Assembly: GCA_017994575.1 (NCBI GenBank)
Contig: JAGOKN010000013.1
Location: 1 to 47,692 of the forward strand
From: Nitrosomonas sp.
GTDB lineage: Bacteria; Pseudomonadota; Gammaproteobacteria; Burkholderiales; Nitrosomonadaceae
Reading direction: 5' to 3'
DNA: 47,692 nt
Below are positions 20,811-32,309 of this stretch, piece after piece. The notes under the pieces are model-generated. The model had not been told where the DNA came from. It saw only the letters and a program-made list of their open reading frames with translations, and did no database searches. How positions within the stretch are numbered: the stretch's first letter is position 1; the number at the start of each line of letters is the position of its first letter. The position numbers and the translations under genes were made by a program.

Positions 20811-21596
20811 TCATCGTGATCCGCTTGATTCATTATTTCCACTATTTCTTTTATTTTTGCCAAACCGCCACAACTTAATAAAGTAACCAGATAATCCATA
20901 AACCACAAACAAACAAAACAACACCAGCGGCGGATGACTCGGAATTAGAACAAAAAAGAACAACACCAATAGCAAAATAGTAAAAAAAGGCACCCTTCTG
21001 CGCAAATTAATTTCTTTGCCACTATAGTAGGGAATATTACTGACCATGGTCAATGCAGCAAATAGCGTCACTATACAAGCTAACCAACTAATATCACTTC
21101 CTTGTACCTGGAAATCAATTGTTACCCAAACAAGTCCGGCAATTAATGCTGCTGCAGCAGGACTTGGCAATCCCTGAAAGAATCGCTTATCGACTACTGC
21201 TATATTGGTATTGAAGCGCGCAAGTCTCAGAGCAGCGCAGGCACAATAAACAAATGCAACTATCCATCCCCATTGCCCCATTTCTTTTAGAGCCCACTCA
21301 TAAGCAATTAGTGCAGGCGCAACACCGAATGAAACCATGTCTGACATACTATCGTATTCTGCCCCAAACTCACTTTGAGTTCCTGTGAGTCGTGCCACAC
21401 GCCCATCTAAACCATCTAACACCATAGCAATAAAAATGGCTATCGCAGAGTATTCAAAATTCTCATTCATTGCTTGCACTACTGCATAAAATCCTGCAAA
21501 CAATGCTGCCGTAGTAAATAAATTAGGCAGCAAATAAATACCACGCCGCCGCAGTCTAGACTTGAGTACGATACGTTCTGGTAGAGAGTCAGGCAT
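20811..21596 (-). CDS. pssA: CDP-diacylglycerol-serine O-phosphatidyltransferase
   Basis: The product has 261 residues and several hydrophobic segments. It makes phosphatidylserine from CDP-diacylglycerol and serine. The CDP-alcohol phosphotransferase motif is complete: DGLDGRVARLTG then SEFGAEYDSMSD. It is the integral-membrane, Bacillus-like type rather than the soluble E. coli type. It follows psd, whose product decarboxylates its lipid, so the pair makes phosphatidylethanolamine. The 228-base gap before leuA shows no gene. Confidence 0.95.
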   Translation of the reverse strand: MPDSLPERIVLKSRLRRRGIYLLPNLFTTAALFAGFYAVVQAMNENFEYSAIAIFIAMVLDGLDGRVARLTGTQSEFGAEYDSMSDMVSFGVAPALIAYEWALKEMGQWGWIVAFVYCACAALRLARFNTNIAVVDKRFFQGLPSPAAAALIAGLVWVTIDFQVQGSDISWLACIVTLFAALTMVSNIPYYSGKEINLRRRVPFFTILLLVLFFFVLIPSHPPLVLFCLFVVYGLSGYFIKLWRFGKNKRNSGNNESSGSR

Positions 21597-21761
21597 TATT
21601 AGAGTCAGAGAAAGTAATGCTAATATAATGACGGAATTTGATATTAATCATCTGAATTTATTAAAAACTCAAAATAAGAAGCGAGGGTCGGAGGTAGATA
21701 CCAAAGCTTCGACCAATTGCCAAACAAGCAGTTAAATTTGCGCAAAAATTACTGAATTGCT

Positions 21762-22406
21762 TCAACGAAATTCTGCCAATACTGTCACTGTCGCAGATAC
21801 TTTATCACCGATATTGACATTAATTTTTGTATTTAATGGCAAATAAACATCGACTCTCGAACCAAATCGAATAAAACCAAAACGTTGACCACGCTCAAGA
21901 TGATCACCCGAGGATGCATGGCAAATGATGCGTTTTGCGATCAATCCTGCCACTTGTACGCAAGTCACATCCGCACCATTATCTGCTTTAATCCACAGAG
22001 CATTTCGCTCATTTTCCAAAGAGGCTTTAGGTAAATCAGCATTTAGAAACTTTCCAGGGAAGTACCATTTATTACGCACCTCTCCATCAACTGGACTCCG
22101 ATTAGAATGTACATTGAATACATTCATAAATACACTGATCTTAAGAGCCTCACGCTCCAAATAGGGATCTTGAGTCTTTTCCACGGCCACAATTCTACCA
22201 TCAGCAGGGGCTAATATTGCATTACGATCCGTAGGCACTTCTCTGGGTGGATCACGGAAAAATTGTAGAACGAAACAGGCAATAATCCAGAATGGTATTG
22301 CCCAATTCCAGCCAACATATATATTGACACCAAATGCGATAGCAAATGCTATCGCGATGTGAAGCCAGCCTTCTCGAGCAATAATAGGATGAGGATAGTG
22401 AGCCAT
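21762..22406 (-). CDS. psd: Phosphatidylserine decarboxylase proenzyme
   Basis: This short-form (type A) enzyme of 214 residues has two N-terminal membrane segments ([20 protein letters not shown] and [16 protein letters not shown]). Next come [11 protein letters not shown] and the self-cleavage site [11 protein letters not shown], where the Ser becomes the pyruvoyl group. It turns phosphatidylserine into phosphatidylethanolamine. Spacing to ilvC is 62 bases. Confidence 0.95.
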   Translation of the reverse strand: MAHYPHPIIAREGWLHIAIAFAIAFGVNIYVGWNWAIPFWIIACFVLQFFRDPPREVPTDRNAILAPADGRIVAVEKTQDPYLEREALKISVFMNVFNVHSNRSPVDGEVRNKWYFPGKFLNADLPKASLENERNALWIKADNGADVTCVQVAGLIAKRIICHASSGDHLERGQRFGFIRFGSRVDVYLPLNTKINVNIGDKVSATVTVLAEFR

Positions 22407-22468
22407 AAATAAATTACAACAAAAGCGTGAATGAATAAAAGTTCAAATCGTATTAAAAATAACTATCG

Positions 22469-23494
<1,026 letters not shown>

Positions 23495-23592
23495 TTAAAC
23501 ATAAATTAGAACAGAGACAGGCAAGCAATTAGGCATGGATAAATCGTTCTGGATTAATGACCTCAAAATTCGGATTCATCAGCAAAAATGGA

Positions 23593-24084
23593 TTATACCT
23601 TTAAAATCCATTCTCCGCGCCCTATGCCAGAAGCACCTGTACGCACTGTCTCTAAAACAGCGCTGCGCTCAACCGCCTCAAGAAAAGCATCAAGCTTCGA
23701 ACTAGTGCCCGTTAACTCGATAGTGTAAGACTTGTCGGTTACATCAATAATACAACCTCGAAAAATTTCTGCCAGTCGTTTGATTTCTTCTCGATCCGAG
23801 CCAATTGCACGCACTTTGACCAGCATCATCTCGCGTTCAATATGACTGCCATCATTCAAGTCAATGATTTTTACCACTTCAATCAATTTATTCAGTTGCT
23901 TAGTGACTTGTTCCACAACTTCATCAGAACCAATCGTGACCAGTGTCATACGTGACAAAGTGGGATCTTCAGTAGGAGCCACTGACAGTGATTCGATATT
24001 ATATCCACGCGCCGAGAACAAACCCGCAACACGAGACAAAGCTCCTGCTTCGTTTTCCATTAATAAAGAAATAATATGTCGCAT
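23593..24084 (-). CDS. ilvH: Acetolactate synthase small (regulatory) subunit
   Basis: The 163 residues start with an ACT domain (ISLLMENEAGALSRVAGLFS, ARGYNIESLSV) that binds valine for feedback inhibition. A C-terminal ALS_ss domain follows (IIDVTDKSYTIELTGTSSKL). It lies 7 bases after ilvI, so the two subunits are co-translated. Confidence 0.97.
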   Translation of the reverse strand: MRHIISLLMENEAGALSRVAGLFSARGYNIESLSVAPTEDPTLSRMTLVTIGSDEVVEQVTKQLNKLIEVVKIIDLNDGSHIEREMMLVKVRAIGSDREEIKRLAEIFRGCIIDVTDKSYTIELTGTSSKLDAFLEAVERSAVLETVRTGASGIGRGEWILKV

Positions 24085-24091
24085 TTATTGT

Positions 24092-25795
24092 CTACACCAG
24101 AATCATTTCAGAAAGCCCTTTACCACCCGGCACCATTGGAAAAACATTTTCAGTCTGATCGGTTATGAAGTCCATAAACACCAGCTGATCCTTAAGTTTA
24201 AGTGCTTCCTTTAAAGCGCCTTCCACATCCTCCGGTCGCTCAATTTTCATTCCTACATGACCATAGCTTTCAGCGAGCTTAACAAAGTCTGGTAGAGCAT
24301 TCATATAAGATTCAGCATATCGATTACCGTGAAAGAACTCTTGCCACTGTCTCACCATACCCATGTAGCGATTATTCAAGTTTACAATTTTTAGCGGTAA
24401 TCTATATTGCTTGCAAGTCGATAGCTCTTGAATGCACATCTGAATACTCGCTTCACCTGTGATGCACGCCACTTTACCTTTTGGGTTTGCCAATTGCACC
24501 CCCATTGCTGCAGGCATGCCAAAACCCATCGTGCCAAGTCCACCTGAATTTATCCAGCGACGTGGTTTATCAAATTTATAAAACTGCGCAGCCCACATCT
24601 GATGTTGACCAACATCAGATGTAATAAAAGCGTCACCCTTAGTAACATTAAACAGTGTTTCAATCACCATTTGCGGTTTAATAATCTTGCTTTCACGATC
24701 AAACTTGAGGCAGTCTCGCTCACGCCACAAATTAATTTGCTTCCACCATTCCTTCAGGGCTGCTTGATCCGGCTTTTCTTTCCCGGCTTTCAGCAATTTA
24801 ATAAGTTCTTTCAGCACATCCAGAACATCTCCTACGATTGGAACATCAACTTTGACACGCTTGGAAATAGAAGATGGATCAATATCAATATGAATGATTT
24901 TTCTATTTTCGTTAGAAAAGTGCTTAGGATTACCAATCACTCGATCATCAAAACGTGCTCCAACAGCCACGAGAACATCACAATACTGCATCGCCATATT
25001 CGCTTCATACGTACCATGCATCCCCAGCATACCCAGTGATTGCTTATCTGTGGCAGGGTAGCCACCCAATCCCATCAATGTATTGGTACAAGGGAAATTC
25101 AGCATTTGGGTCATTTCAGTTAATTGCGACGCAGCATCACTTAAAATAACTCCACCACCCGCATAAATCATCGGGCGCTTAGCGCTTAGTATCAATTCCA
25201 TAGCTTTCTTGATTTGCCTGGAATGCCCCTTAACCACAGGATTATAAGAGCGCATGACCACCTTGTCTGGATATACAAACTTGGTTTTTTGCTGTGTAAC
25301 GTCTTTGGGAATATCCACTAGAACAGGACCAGGCCGACCAGTCGATGCGATATAAAATGCTTTCTTAATCGTTTGCGCCAGCTCGGCCACATCTTTTACC
25401 AAAAAATTATGCTTTACACAGGGGCGCGTTATACCCACGGTATCGACCTCCTGAAAGGCATCCAGACCAATGGCGCTCGTGGGTACTTGTCCACTAACAA
25501 TCACCATCGGAATCGAATCCATATAGGCAGTAGCAATGCCGGTTACGGCATTGGTGACCCCCGGTCCCGAGGTAACCAGAGCTACGCCCACTTTATCACT
25601 GGAACGCGCGTAGCCATCAGCCGCATGGATAGCTGCCTGTTCGTGACGCACCAAAATATGTCTGACTTTATCCTGTTTGAACAATTCATCATAAATAAAC
25701 AATACTGCCCCGCCAGGATAGCCGAAAATACACTGCACCCCTTCTTCTTGTAAACAGCGTATCGTAATTTCTGCGCCGGTTAATTCCACACTCAT
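24092..25795 (-). CDS. ilvI: Acetolactate synthase large (catalytic) subunit
   Basis: This ThDP- and FAD-dependent enzyme has 567 residues. It condenses pyruvate with a second oxoacid at the start of valine, leucine and isoleucine synthesis. The N-terminal GYPGGAVLFIYDEL, the catalytic Glu in VRHEQAAIHAADGYAR and the C-terminal thiamine-binding stretch (ITGEASIQMCIQEL to NNRYMGMVRQWQEFF) are complete. The gene lies 72 bases after tldD with no obvious leader peptide or attenuator. Confidence 0.98.
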   Translation of the reverse strand: MSVELTGAEITIRCLQEEGVQCIFGYPGGAVLFIYDELFKQDKVRHILVRHEQAAIHAADGYARSSDKVGVALVTSGPGVTNAVTGIATAYMDSIPMVIVSGQVPTSAIGLDAFQEVDTVGITRPCVKHNFLVKDVAELAQTIKKAFYIASTGRPGPVLVDIPKDVTQQKTKFVYPDKVVMRSYNPVVKGHSRQIKKAMELILSAKRPMIYAGGGVILSDAASQLTEMTQMLNFPCTNTLMGLGGYPATDKQSLGMLGMHGTYEANMAMQYCDVLVAVGARFDDRVIGNPKHFSNENRKIIHIDIDPSSISKRVKVDVPIVGDVLDVLKELIKLLKAGKEKPDQAALKEWWKQINLWRERDCLKFDRESKIIKPQMVIETLFNVTKGDAFITSDVGQHQMWAAQFYKFDKPRRWINSGGLGTMGFGMPAAMGVQLANPKGKVACITGEASIQMCIQELSTCKQYRLPLKIVNLNNRYMGMVRQWQEFFHGNRYAESYMNALPDFVKLAESYGHVGMKIERPEDVEGALKEALKLKDQLVFMDFITDQTENVFPMVPGGKGLSEMILV

Positions 25796-25867
25796 GCTTT
25801 CTGCATCCTAATTATCAATTTCAACAAGTTATAAATATTCTAACGGCAGCGTCTCATCAGCGTACCG

Positions 25868-27337
25868 TCAACTTCCCGTACCACCCACTGTTAATCCATC
25901 AATACGTAATGTGGGTTGCCCCACACCTACTGGCACGCTTTGACCATCTTTGCCACATGTACCTACACCGGGATCAAGCATCATATCGTTTCCAATCATG
26001 GAAACTCTTGTCAGCACATCAGGGCCATTACCAATCAGAGTGGCTCCTTTAACCGGATAAGTGATTTTTCCATCTTCGATCATGTAAGCTTCTGCTGCTG
26101 AAAACACAAATTTTCCACTGGTGATATCTACCTGTCCGCCACCAAAATTTGCTGCATACAAACCATGTTTGACCGATGCAATGATTTCTGCCGGATCCTT
26201 ATCGCCATTCAGCATACAGGTATTGGTCATACGCGGCATTGGTATATGTGCAAAAGATTCCCGCCGCCCATTACCGGTAACCGGCAAATTCATCAGCCGT
26301 GCATTTAAGCTATCCTGCAAATAGCCTCGCAGTATGCCATCTTCTATCAATACAGTACATTGCGTCGGATTACCTTCGTCATCAATATTTAACGAACCGC
26401 GTCTTTTTGGAATCGTTCCATCATCAATCACGGTTACACCAGGCGCTGCAACACGCTCACCAACACGCCCTGAAAACGCTGAGCTGCCTTTCCGGTTGAA
26501 ATCTCCTTCCAGTCCATGACCTATCGCCTCATGCAGCAATATTCCAGGCCAACCACTGCCTAGCACGACCGTCATCGTACCTGCTGGTGCAGGGCGCGCA
26601 TCCAAATTAACCACTGCTTGATGTACAGCCTTTTTCGCATAATCTTGCAAAACCTCATCAGTAAAATAGGAATAGCTGAAGCGGCCGCCACCGCCGGCAA
26701 CGCCTTGTTCACGACGTCCCTTTTCTTCAGCGATCACCTGCAGAGACAATCTGACCAATGGTCTCACATCAGCAGCCAGCAATCCATCACTGCGCGTTAC
26801 CAACACGACCTCATATTCGCCCGACAATGATGCCACTACTTGGGTTATTCGTTGATCAATCTGCCGGGTATAACGCTCAAGCCTTTCTAACAAAGCCACT
26901 TTGTCCGCATCCTTAAGGCTTGCAATGGGGTCTTCTGGCAAATAAAGTTGAGTATTTTTAACTGCCTCATTACGTTTAGCGATCTGTATCGACTTGCTAC
27001 TTTGATTGGCAATTGCACGCGTGGCCTGAGCCGCCGACAGCAGGGCCGGCATACTGATATCATCCGAATAAGCAAATCCTGTTTTTTCCCCGCTGATAGC
27101 ACGAACGCCCACACCTTGCTCAATATTAAAGCTGCCCGATTTGACAATCCCCTCCTCCAGCATCCAGCCTTCAGAACGACTATACTGAAAATAAAGATCT
27201 GCATAATCAATATCATGCTTTAATATTTGATTAAACACCTGCTGCAATTGAGTAGCATCGATGTCATAAGGCGACAATAAGCAACGATCCGCAATCGTAT
27301 AAAAATCTCTCGCTCCTGCAATACATTCAGTCGTCAT
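25868..27337 (-). CDS. tldD: Metalloprotease subunit TldD
   Basis: The product has 489 residues. The zinc motif [12 protein letters not shown] (HExxxH) is present, with the N-terminal domain ([38 protein letters not shown]) and the C-terminal [20 protein letters not shown]. With TldE (PmbA) it forms a hollow heterodimer that digests unfolded peptides and matures microcin-like substrates. The partner pmbA is not in this window. It lies between the nitrilase-like gene and ilvI on the same strand. Confidence 0.96.
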   Translation of the reverse strand: MTTECIAGARDFYTIADRCLLSPYDIDATQLQQVFNQILKHDIDYADLYFQYSRSEGWMLEEGIVKSGSFNIEQGVGVRAISGEKTGFAYSDDISMPALLSAAQATRAIANQSSKSIQIAKRNEAVKNTQLYLPEDPIASLKDADKVALLERLERYTRQIDQRITQVVASLSGEYEVVLVTRSDGLLAADVRPLVRLSLQVIAEEKGRREQGVAGGGGRFSYSYFTDEVLQDYAKKAVHQAVVNLDARPAPAGTMTVVLGSGWPGILLHEAIGHGLEGDFNRKGSSAFSGRVGERVAAPGVTVIDDGTIPKRRGSLNIDDEGNPTQCTVLIEDGILRGYLQDSLNARLMNLPVTGNGRRESFAHIPMPRMTNTCMLNGDKDPAEIIASVKHGLYAANFGGGQVDITSGKFVFSAAEAYMIEDGKITYPVKGATLIGNGPDVLTRVSMIGNDMMLDPGVGTCGKDGQSVPVGVGQPTLRIDGLTVGGTGS

Positions 27338-27437
27338 AATATTTAGTTTTTTTCTGCCTAATTAGACAATTAATACTTCTTATACTTACCGTTTGGTGCA
27401 TTCCGCTCAGAATCGTTGAAATGGCGCAACGTTTAAC

Positions 27438-28301
27438 TTAACCGGCCTGCAGGATTCGATGATCCAATGCGGGCAAATTGGTCCGCAGACTGGCCTGGTA
27501 TTCAGGATCAATCGTTGCCACCACAGCCCCGGAACCACGCGGCAGGCGCTCCATCACAACCCCCCAGGGGTCAACGATCATACTATCCCCATTCGTTTCA
27601 CGCCCGTTTACATGATAACCACCTTGCCCAGGCGCTATCACATAGGCCATATTTTCAACTGCTCGTGCACGCACCAAAACTTCCCAATGCGCTTTACCGG
27701 TAATCGCAGTAAATGCGGCTGGAGCAAGAATAATATCGACTTTATTCATCATTCGAAATAATTCCGGGAAACGCAGATCGTAGCATATCGACAAACCAAT
27801 GCGGCCAAATGGAGAATCCACCGTTACTACGCTATTTCCGGCTTTAATAGTCCTTTCTTCAGCATAATGCTCATGGCCTAACCGCAAACCAAATAAATGA
27901 ATCTTGTCATAACGCGCAACTTGTTCGCCAGTATCCGCATATACCAAGCAACTATTATAAACTTTATCCGATTCAGACGAGGCTAGTGGCACCGAGCCAC
28001 CCACCAACCATATTCCCAAGCGTTTTGCCGTATCACTAAGAAATTTCTGTATCGGTCCATTACCGGGTTGTTCCTGAACAACCAATTTATCTGTATCTTT
28101 CATTCCCATAATGCAAAAATACTCAGGTAACACCACAAGCTTTGCTTTTTGTGCAGCCGCTTCCTCTATCAAACGAGCGGCCTCCTCCAGATTTGCAGAT
28201 ACGCTGGGCCCCGAAGCCATCTGAATAGCAGCGACACAAAAGCCTTTGCGTTTTTCATTTTCAATCAATGGCTGATTATTTTGCGTGATATCGTTTAACA
28301 T
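27438..28301 (-). CDS. Nitrilase-superfamily amidohydrolase (Nit/deaminated-glutathione amidase-like)
   Basis: The product has 287 residues and the full Glu-Lys-Cys triad: Glu in LVVLPEYFCIMG, Lys in ARYDKIHLFGL and Cys in GLSICYDLRFPELFR. The wording is closest to the Nit1/Nit2-like branch, which repairs deaminated glutathione; omega-amidase is an alternative. The family places it in the cytoplasm. It is upstream of tldD and divergent from glnE. The first 20 residues are poorly conserved, and a start nearer FCVAAIQM cannot be excluded. Confidence 0.88.
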   Translation of the reverse strand: MLNDITQNNQPLIENEKRKGFCVAAIQMASGPSVSANLEEAARLIEEAAAQKAKLVVLPEYFCIMGMKDTDKLVVQEQPGNGPIQKFLSDTAKRLGIWLVGGSVPLASSESDKVYNSCLVYADTGEQVARYDKIHLFGLRLGHEHYAEERTIKAGNSVVTVDSPFGRIGLSICYDLRFPELFRMMNKVDIILAPAAFTAITGKAHWEVLVRARAVENMAYVIAPGQGGYHVNGRETNGDSMIVDPWGVVMERLPRGSGAVVATIDPEYQASLRTNLPALDHRILQAG

Positions 28302-28541
28302 TCTTTTACTGCTTCAATTTTAAAATTTTCAGGAAAAACTGTTTTTAATCTCGTTTGATAATTTTATGCTCATTATCAGATACTTCACTTGCTGACATAC
28401 GATAAAATTCTGTGACTCACATCACATCACATCAGATTCTAGCATCTACTCTGATAACGTTCTATTTTGATTTAAAATTAATCTAATGCCAGCAAACACT
28501 GTCTTTGTTATTCTATAGTATCTATAGTTCAAAATTCGATT

Positions 28542-31331
28542 ATGCACCCTGCCGCTCCCTCTCCTGATGTGATTCTTGCTTCATCGCTACCTTTCAGTCG
28601 CTACGCACAGCGTATCCTCGAGAGCGAGCCTGCGCGAAAAGCAGAGCTGCTGCAAGCGCTTCAATCTCCTTGCAGCAAAAAGGAAATGCAAGCATATCTG
28701 GATGCGCACTCACAACAGATCGCCACCGAAGAGAAGCTACATCGCGTCTTACGTGATTTACGCAAACAAGTCATGCTGCGATTAGCGATGCGCGACATCA
28801 GCGGCGAAGCTGATTTATCCGAGGTCATGTCCAGCATGACCGCACTCGCTGAAGTGACCATCAATTTCTCACTCAAATACCATGAAAATTGGCTAACCCA
28901 ACCCGATCGCTTTGGATTGCCAAGAGGAGAGCACAGCAATGCTATCCAGCATCTACTCGTTGTCGCGATGGGCAAACTCGGTGGCGGTGAGCTCAATGTA
29001 TCCTCTGACGTTGATTTGATCTTTGTCTATCCGGAAGATGGCGAAACCGATGGCATTAAATCCATTTCAAACCATGAATTTTTTGCGCGCCTTGGGCGCA
29101 AACTGATTTCCAGCCTTAATGATTATACGGTGGATGGTTATGTATTCCGGGTCGATATGCGGTTGCGACCCCATGGAGAAAATAGTCCTTTAGCCATCAG
29201 TTTCCCCATGCTGGAGGAATATTTCATCAAACAGGGGCGTGAGTGGGAACGCTACGCATGGATCAAAGGACGAGTCATTACTGTGCATTCTGATAGCGAA
29301 GCCGAATCCATTTTGATGGAAAAAATGGTCAGGCCGTTTGTATTTCGCAAATATCTGGATTTCGGCGCTTATGAATCGATGCGCCGCCTGCATGCGCAAT
29401 TGCGCAAAGAAGTTGAGCGCCGTGAAATGCACGACAACATAAAATTGGGTCCTGGCGGTATTCGTGAAATAGAGTTTATTACCCAGGTTTTCCAACTGAT
29501 CCGAGGAGGCCGCGATGTCGACCTGTGCATCCGCCCCACCTTAAGTGTTTTGCAACGTTTGCATAAAAAACAACAACTTCCGGAACAAGCGGCCACGGAA
29601 CTCACGGATGCCTATCACTTTTTGCGCAAATTGGAACATCGCCTGCAATATCTGGATGATCAGCAAATACAAACGCTGCCATTAAATCCTGTCGATCAAA
29701 ATTTGATTGCAACGGTGATGGAATTTCCTGATTACGCCAGTTTCATGCAACAACTGGACAAGCACCGCAAAAACGTGACACGCCTGTTTGAGCTGATTTT
29801 TGCAGCACCGAGAAAGTCACCCACTCATGATATGCTGGCGCACCTGTGGCAGGCTGAATCCCAAGATATTTCCCAAACCGAAGCGGCCACGACACAACTC
29901 AGCACCATGGGATTTTCCGAGCCGGCAAAAATCTCTGATCGATTGCGATTGTTCTACCAAGATACTTTCTATCATCAACTCCCAGAAACCAGCCAACAAC
30001 ATATCAACACGCTCGTGCCCATGATCATCGAGGCTGTTGCAGAATTACCGCCCGTTGAAATCACACTGGAACGTATGTTGCAATTACTGGAAAAGATCAG
30101 CTCGCAAACTTCGTATCTGGCATTGTTACTAGAACACCCGCACACGCTTCAACGGGTGGCAGAACTAGTCAGCATCAGTCAGTGGGCCAGTGATTATCTA
30201 GGTCGACACCCGATTTTGTTAGATGAATTATTACGTCATGACGCGCCACACCCCGCCCCGGATTGGAATGCACTTAGCAATGAACTCATCTACCAATTGA
30301 ATCATGTCAACAATCCTAAAAATGACGTAATCGAATGGCAAATGGACGTTCTGCGGCATTTCCAGCACGCGCAAGTTTTCCGGCTATTGGTTACCGACCT
30401 TGAAGGCTCCCTATTGCTTGAAACACTGAGCGATCACCTGACAGCCCTGGCTGATCTGACCCTGGATAGCGTTTTAAATCTGGCATGGTCAGGTTTGAAA
30501 AAACGCCATCGGACAGAACCCGCTTTTGCCATTATCGGTTATGGCAAGTTGGGCGGAAAGGAATTGGGCTACGCTTCCGACCTCGATATGATTTTTTTAT
30601 ATGAAGATAATCACCTGGATGCTGCGGAGATTTATACCAAACTGGGACAAAGCATTAATGCCTGGCTCACCCGCCACACGTCAGCGGGTTTCCTGTATGA
30701 AACGGATTTGCGCTTGCGTCCGAATGGCGCTGCGGGCTTGTTGGTCAGTTCGATGGAAGCATTTGCTCAATATCAGCGAGAACAAGCATGGGTATGGGAA
30801 CATCAAGCATTGACCCGGGCACGTTTTGTCGCAGGGGATCAACAGGTCGGAGAGGCGTTTGAAAACACGCGCAAAGAAATTTTATGCAAGTCGCGCAATT
30901 TGATCGAACTCAAGCAGGATATTCTGAAAATGCGCGAAAAAATGCTGGATGTGCACCCCAACCCAACCCCGCTGTTCGATATCAAACACGACCGTGGAGG
31001 CATTATCGACGTGGAGTTCATCGTGCAATATCTGGTACTGGGCTATGCCAGCCAATTTCCACAATTAACCGGCAATATCGGCAATATTGCACTGCTAAAA
31101 CTCGCAGGTGAACTTGGGCTCGTACCCGCCGAACTCGCCACTCAGGTGCGCACCGCTTATCGCGAATACCGCCGCCTGCAGCACCGCTTCCGCTTGGGAG
31201 GTGAACCGGAACTGACCAGCGCGCCCCTTTCCAAGGACAAATCAGAGAAATTTGCCCGTATAGCAGCAGATCGTCTCAGCAATGACCGTCTGTCCGTATT
31301 GCAGCTATGGGATGCAGTATTCCGGTTATAA
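28542..31331 (+). CDS. glnE: Glutamine synthetase adenylyltransferase/deadenylylase
   Basis: GlnE adds or removes AMP on glutamine synthetase in response to PII and glutamine, so it sets the rate of ammonium assimilation. The 929 residues carry two nucleotidyltransferase domains: an N-terminal deadenylylase (MGKLGGGELNVSSDVDLIFV, about residue 145) and a C-terminal adenylylase (GYGKLGGKELGYASDLDMIF, about residue 665). A GlnD PII-uridylyltransferase-like helical region follows each. Motifs are intact. It is preceded by a 240-base divergent spacer. Confidence 0.97.
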   Translation: MHPAAPSPDVILASSLPFSRYAQRILESEPARKAELLQALQSPCSKKEMQAYLDAHSQQIATEEKLHRVLRDLRKQVMLRLAMRDISGEADLSEVMSSMTALAEVTINFSLKYHENWLTQPDRFGLPRGEHSNAIQHLLVVAMGKLGGGELNVSSDVDLIFVYPEDGETDGIKSISNHEFFARLGRKLISSLNDYTVDGYVFRVDMRLRPHGENSPLAISFPMLEEYFIKQGREWERYAWIKGRVITVHSDSEAESILMEKMVRPFVFRKYLDFGAYESMRRLHAQLRKEVERREMHDNIKLGPGGIREIEFITQVFQLIRGGRDVDLCIRPTLSVLQRLHKKQQLPEQAATELTDAYHFLRKLEHRLQYLDDQQIQTLPLNPVDQNLIATVMEFPDYASFMQQLDKHRKNVTRLFELIFAAPRKSPTHDMLAHLWQAESQDISQTEAATTQLSTMGFSEPAKISDRLRLFYQDTFYHQLPETSQQHINTLVPMIIEAVAELPPVEITLERMLQLLEKISSQTSYLALLLEHPHTLQRVAELVSISQWASDYLGRHPILLDELLRHDAPHPAPDWNALSNELIYQLNHVNNPKNDVIEWQMDVLRHFQHAQVFRLLVTDLEGSLLLETLSDHLTALADLTLDSVLNLAWSGLKKRHRTEPAFAIIGYGKLGGKELGYASDLDMIFLYEDNHLDAAEIYTKLGQSINAWLTRHTSAGFLYETDLRLRPNGAAGLLVSSMEAFAQYQREQAWVWEHQALTRARFVAGDQQVGEAFENTRKEILCKSRNLIELKQDILKMREKMLDVHPNPTPLFDIKHDRGGIIDVEFIVQYLVLGYASQFPQLTGNIGNIALLKLAGELGLVPAELATQVRTAYREYRRLQHRFRLGGEPELTSAPLSKDKSEKFARIAADRLSNDRLSVLQLWDAVFRL

Positions 31332-31493
31332 TTTGTAGCAGCAAATGACTCTTTCTTTCGCATTGCGGTCTAATCAACAGCAGCCATTTGGCAAAATTGA
31401 GAAATAGGTTATTTTTACATGCAAATTGTACTCAATTTCTACTCCATGCAGCCGTTACAATCCCTGTTCTAGTAGAATCATTCACGAACAATG

Positions 31494-31511
31494 ACGGCAT
31501 GAATTCTGCTA
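31494..31511 (+). promoter_or_regulatory. Possible sigma-54 promoter of the pilin gene
   Basis: ACGGCATGAATTCTGCT has GG (31496-31497) and GC (31508-31509) with exactly ten bases between, as required for -24/-12 elements. It also matches CA and G/A consensus positions. The expected start near 31521 would give a leader of about 46 bases with AAGGAG before the ATG. Pilin genes are often sigma-54 dependent. A chance match is possible. Confidence 0.35.
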
Positions 31512-31566
31512 GTACTTAAATTACACACACTCCGTGTGACCTACTCAACTTTAAGGAGATTCTCTC

Positions 31567-31971
31567 ATGCAAGCACAAAAAGGCTTTACACTCATCGAAT
31601 TAATGATTGTCGTCGCCATTATCGGTATTCTGGCGGCTGTGGCATTACCTGCTTATCAGGCTTATACCTTAAAAGCAAAATTTTCTGAAGTTGTGATTGG
31701 CACAGCAGGGTTAAAAACGGCCGTAGAGATATGTGCCCAAGATTTAGGTACTGTGACAGGCTGTACAGATGCATCTAATGGGATTGCAGCAGTAGCAACA
31801 GCCGGCAATATTAATACGATAACAACCACAGATGGTGTAATCACAGCAACCGCAATAAATACAAATGGACTGTCTGGTCAAATATATACACTTACTCCCA
31901 CTTTTGCCAATGGCAAAGTAACTTGGGTAAAGGGAGGCACTTGTCTTACTAATTCCCCAGTTATCTGCTAA
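31567..31971 (+). CDS. pilA: Type IV pilin major-subunit-like prepilin
   Basis: The product has 134 residues. The short leader MQAQKG is cut before Phe7 by prepilin peptidase; then comes the classic [20 protein letters not shown] with Glu at +5. The C-terminal globular part is small and Thr/Ala-rich. It has an EIC...GC cysteine pair, and the last segment is closed by [12 protein letters not shown], where a disulfide is likely. AAGGAG lies 9 bases before the ATG. A single-gene unit is implied by the strong terminator after it. The role is in type IV pili or a related fibre (twitching, attachment, DNA uptake); which one cannot be read. Confidence 0.92.
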   Translation: MQAQKGFTLIELMIVVAIIGILAAVALPAYQAYTLKAKFSEVVIGTAGLKTAVEICAQDLGTVTGCTDASNGIAAVATAGNINTITTTDGVITATAINTNGLSGQIYTLTPTFANGKVTWVKGGTCLTNSPVIC

Positions 31972-31994
31972 TACAAATCAATTCGATGCTAAAG

Positions 31995-32026
31995 AAAAAA
32001 CCGCCTTGTTTAAAGGCGGTTTTTTT
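31995..32026 (+). terminator. Rho-independent terminator of the pilin gene
   Basis: A GC-rich stem (CCGCCTT / AAGGCGG, extended by A-T pairs) is followed by seven T residues. It begins 24 bases after the pilin stop and is the clearest terminator in the window. Confidence 0.92.
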
Positions 32027-32309
32027 ATTCCAAGATTTTAATGGTAAGTGAAATTCTGATTGCATTATCCTTGAATTAATAACCAAAAGATAATTCTCTC
32101 GCTCTTTATAGAATCAAATAATCTCATCTCTACTTTCTAAAATAAATTCGTCAGAAAATATCTGTTTTTGCCACACCACGAAAAAATATAATCCATCTAT
32201 TTAAAGCTCCAGATCAGCGGAGAGATTGACATGCTCACAAGGAACAAACAGTCTCTTTTCCACCTCACGCAGATTCTTAAAAATAGCTCAAAATTAAACT
32301 GACATACGA
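32027..32309. other. AT-rich spacer with no recognised gene
   Basis: This is the remainder of the 338-base gap between the pilin and the ADP-ribosylglycohydrolase-like gene. I see no ORF with a ribosome site, no repeat shared with the rest of the window and no RNA gene. Confidence 0.6.

Noticed and set aside
31372-31430. TTGGCAAAATTGAG as a sigma-54 -24 element for the pilin gene
   Set aside because: No GC lies ten bases after the GG, unlike the site at 31494-31511.
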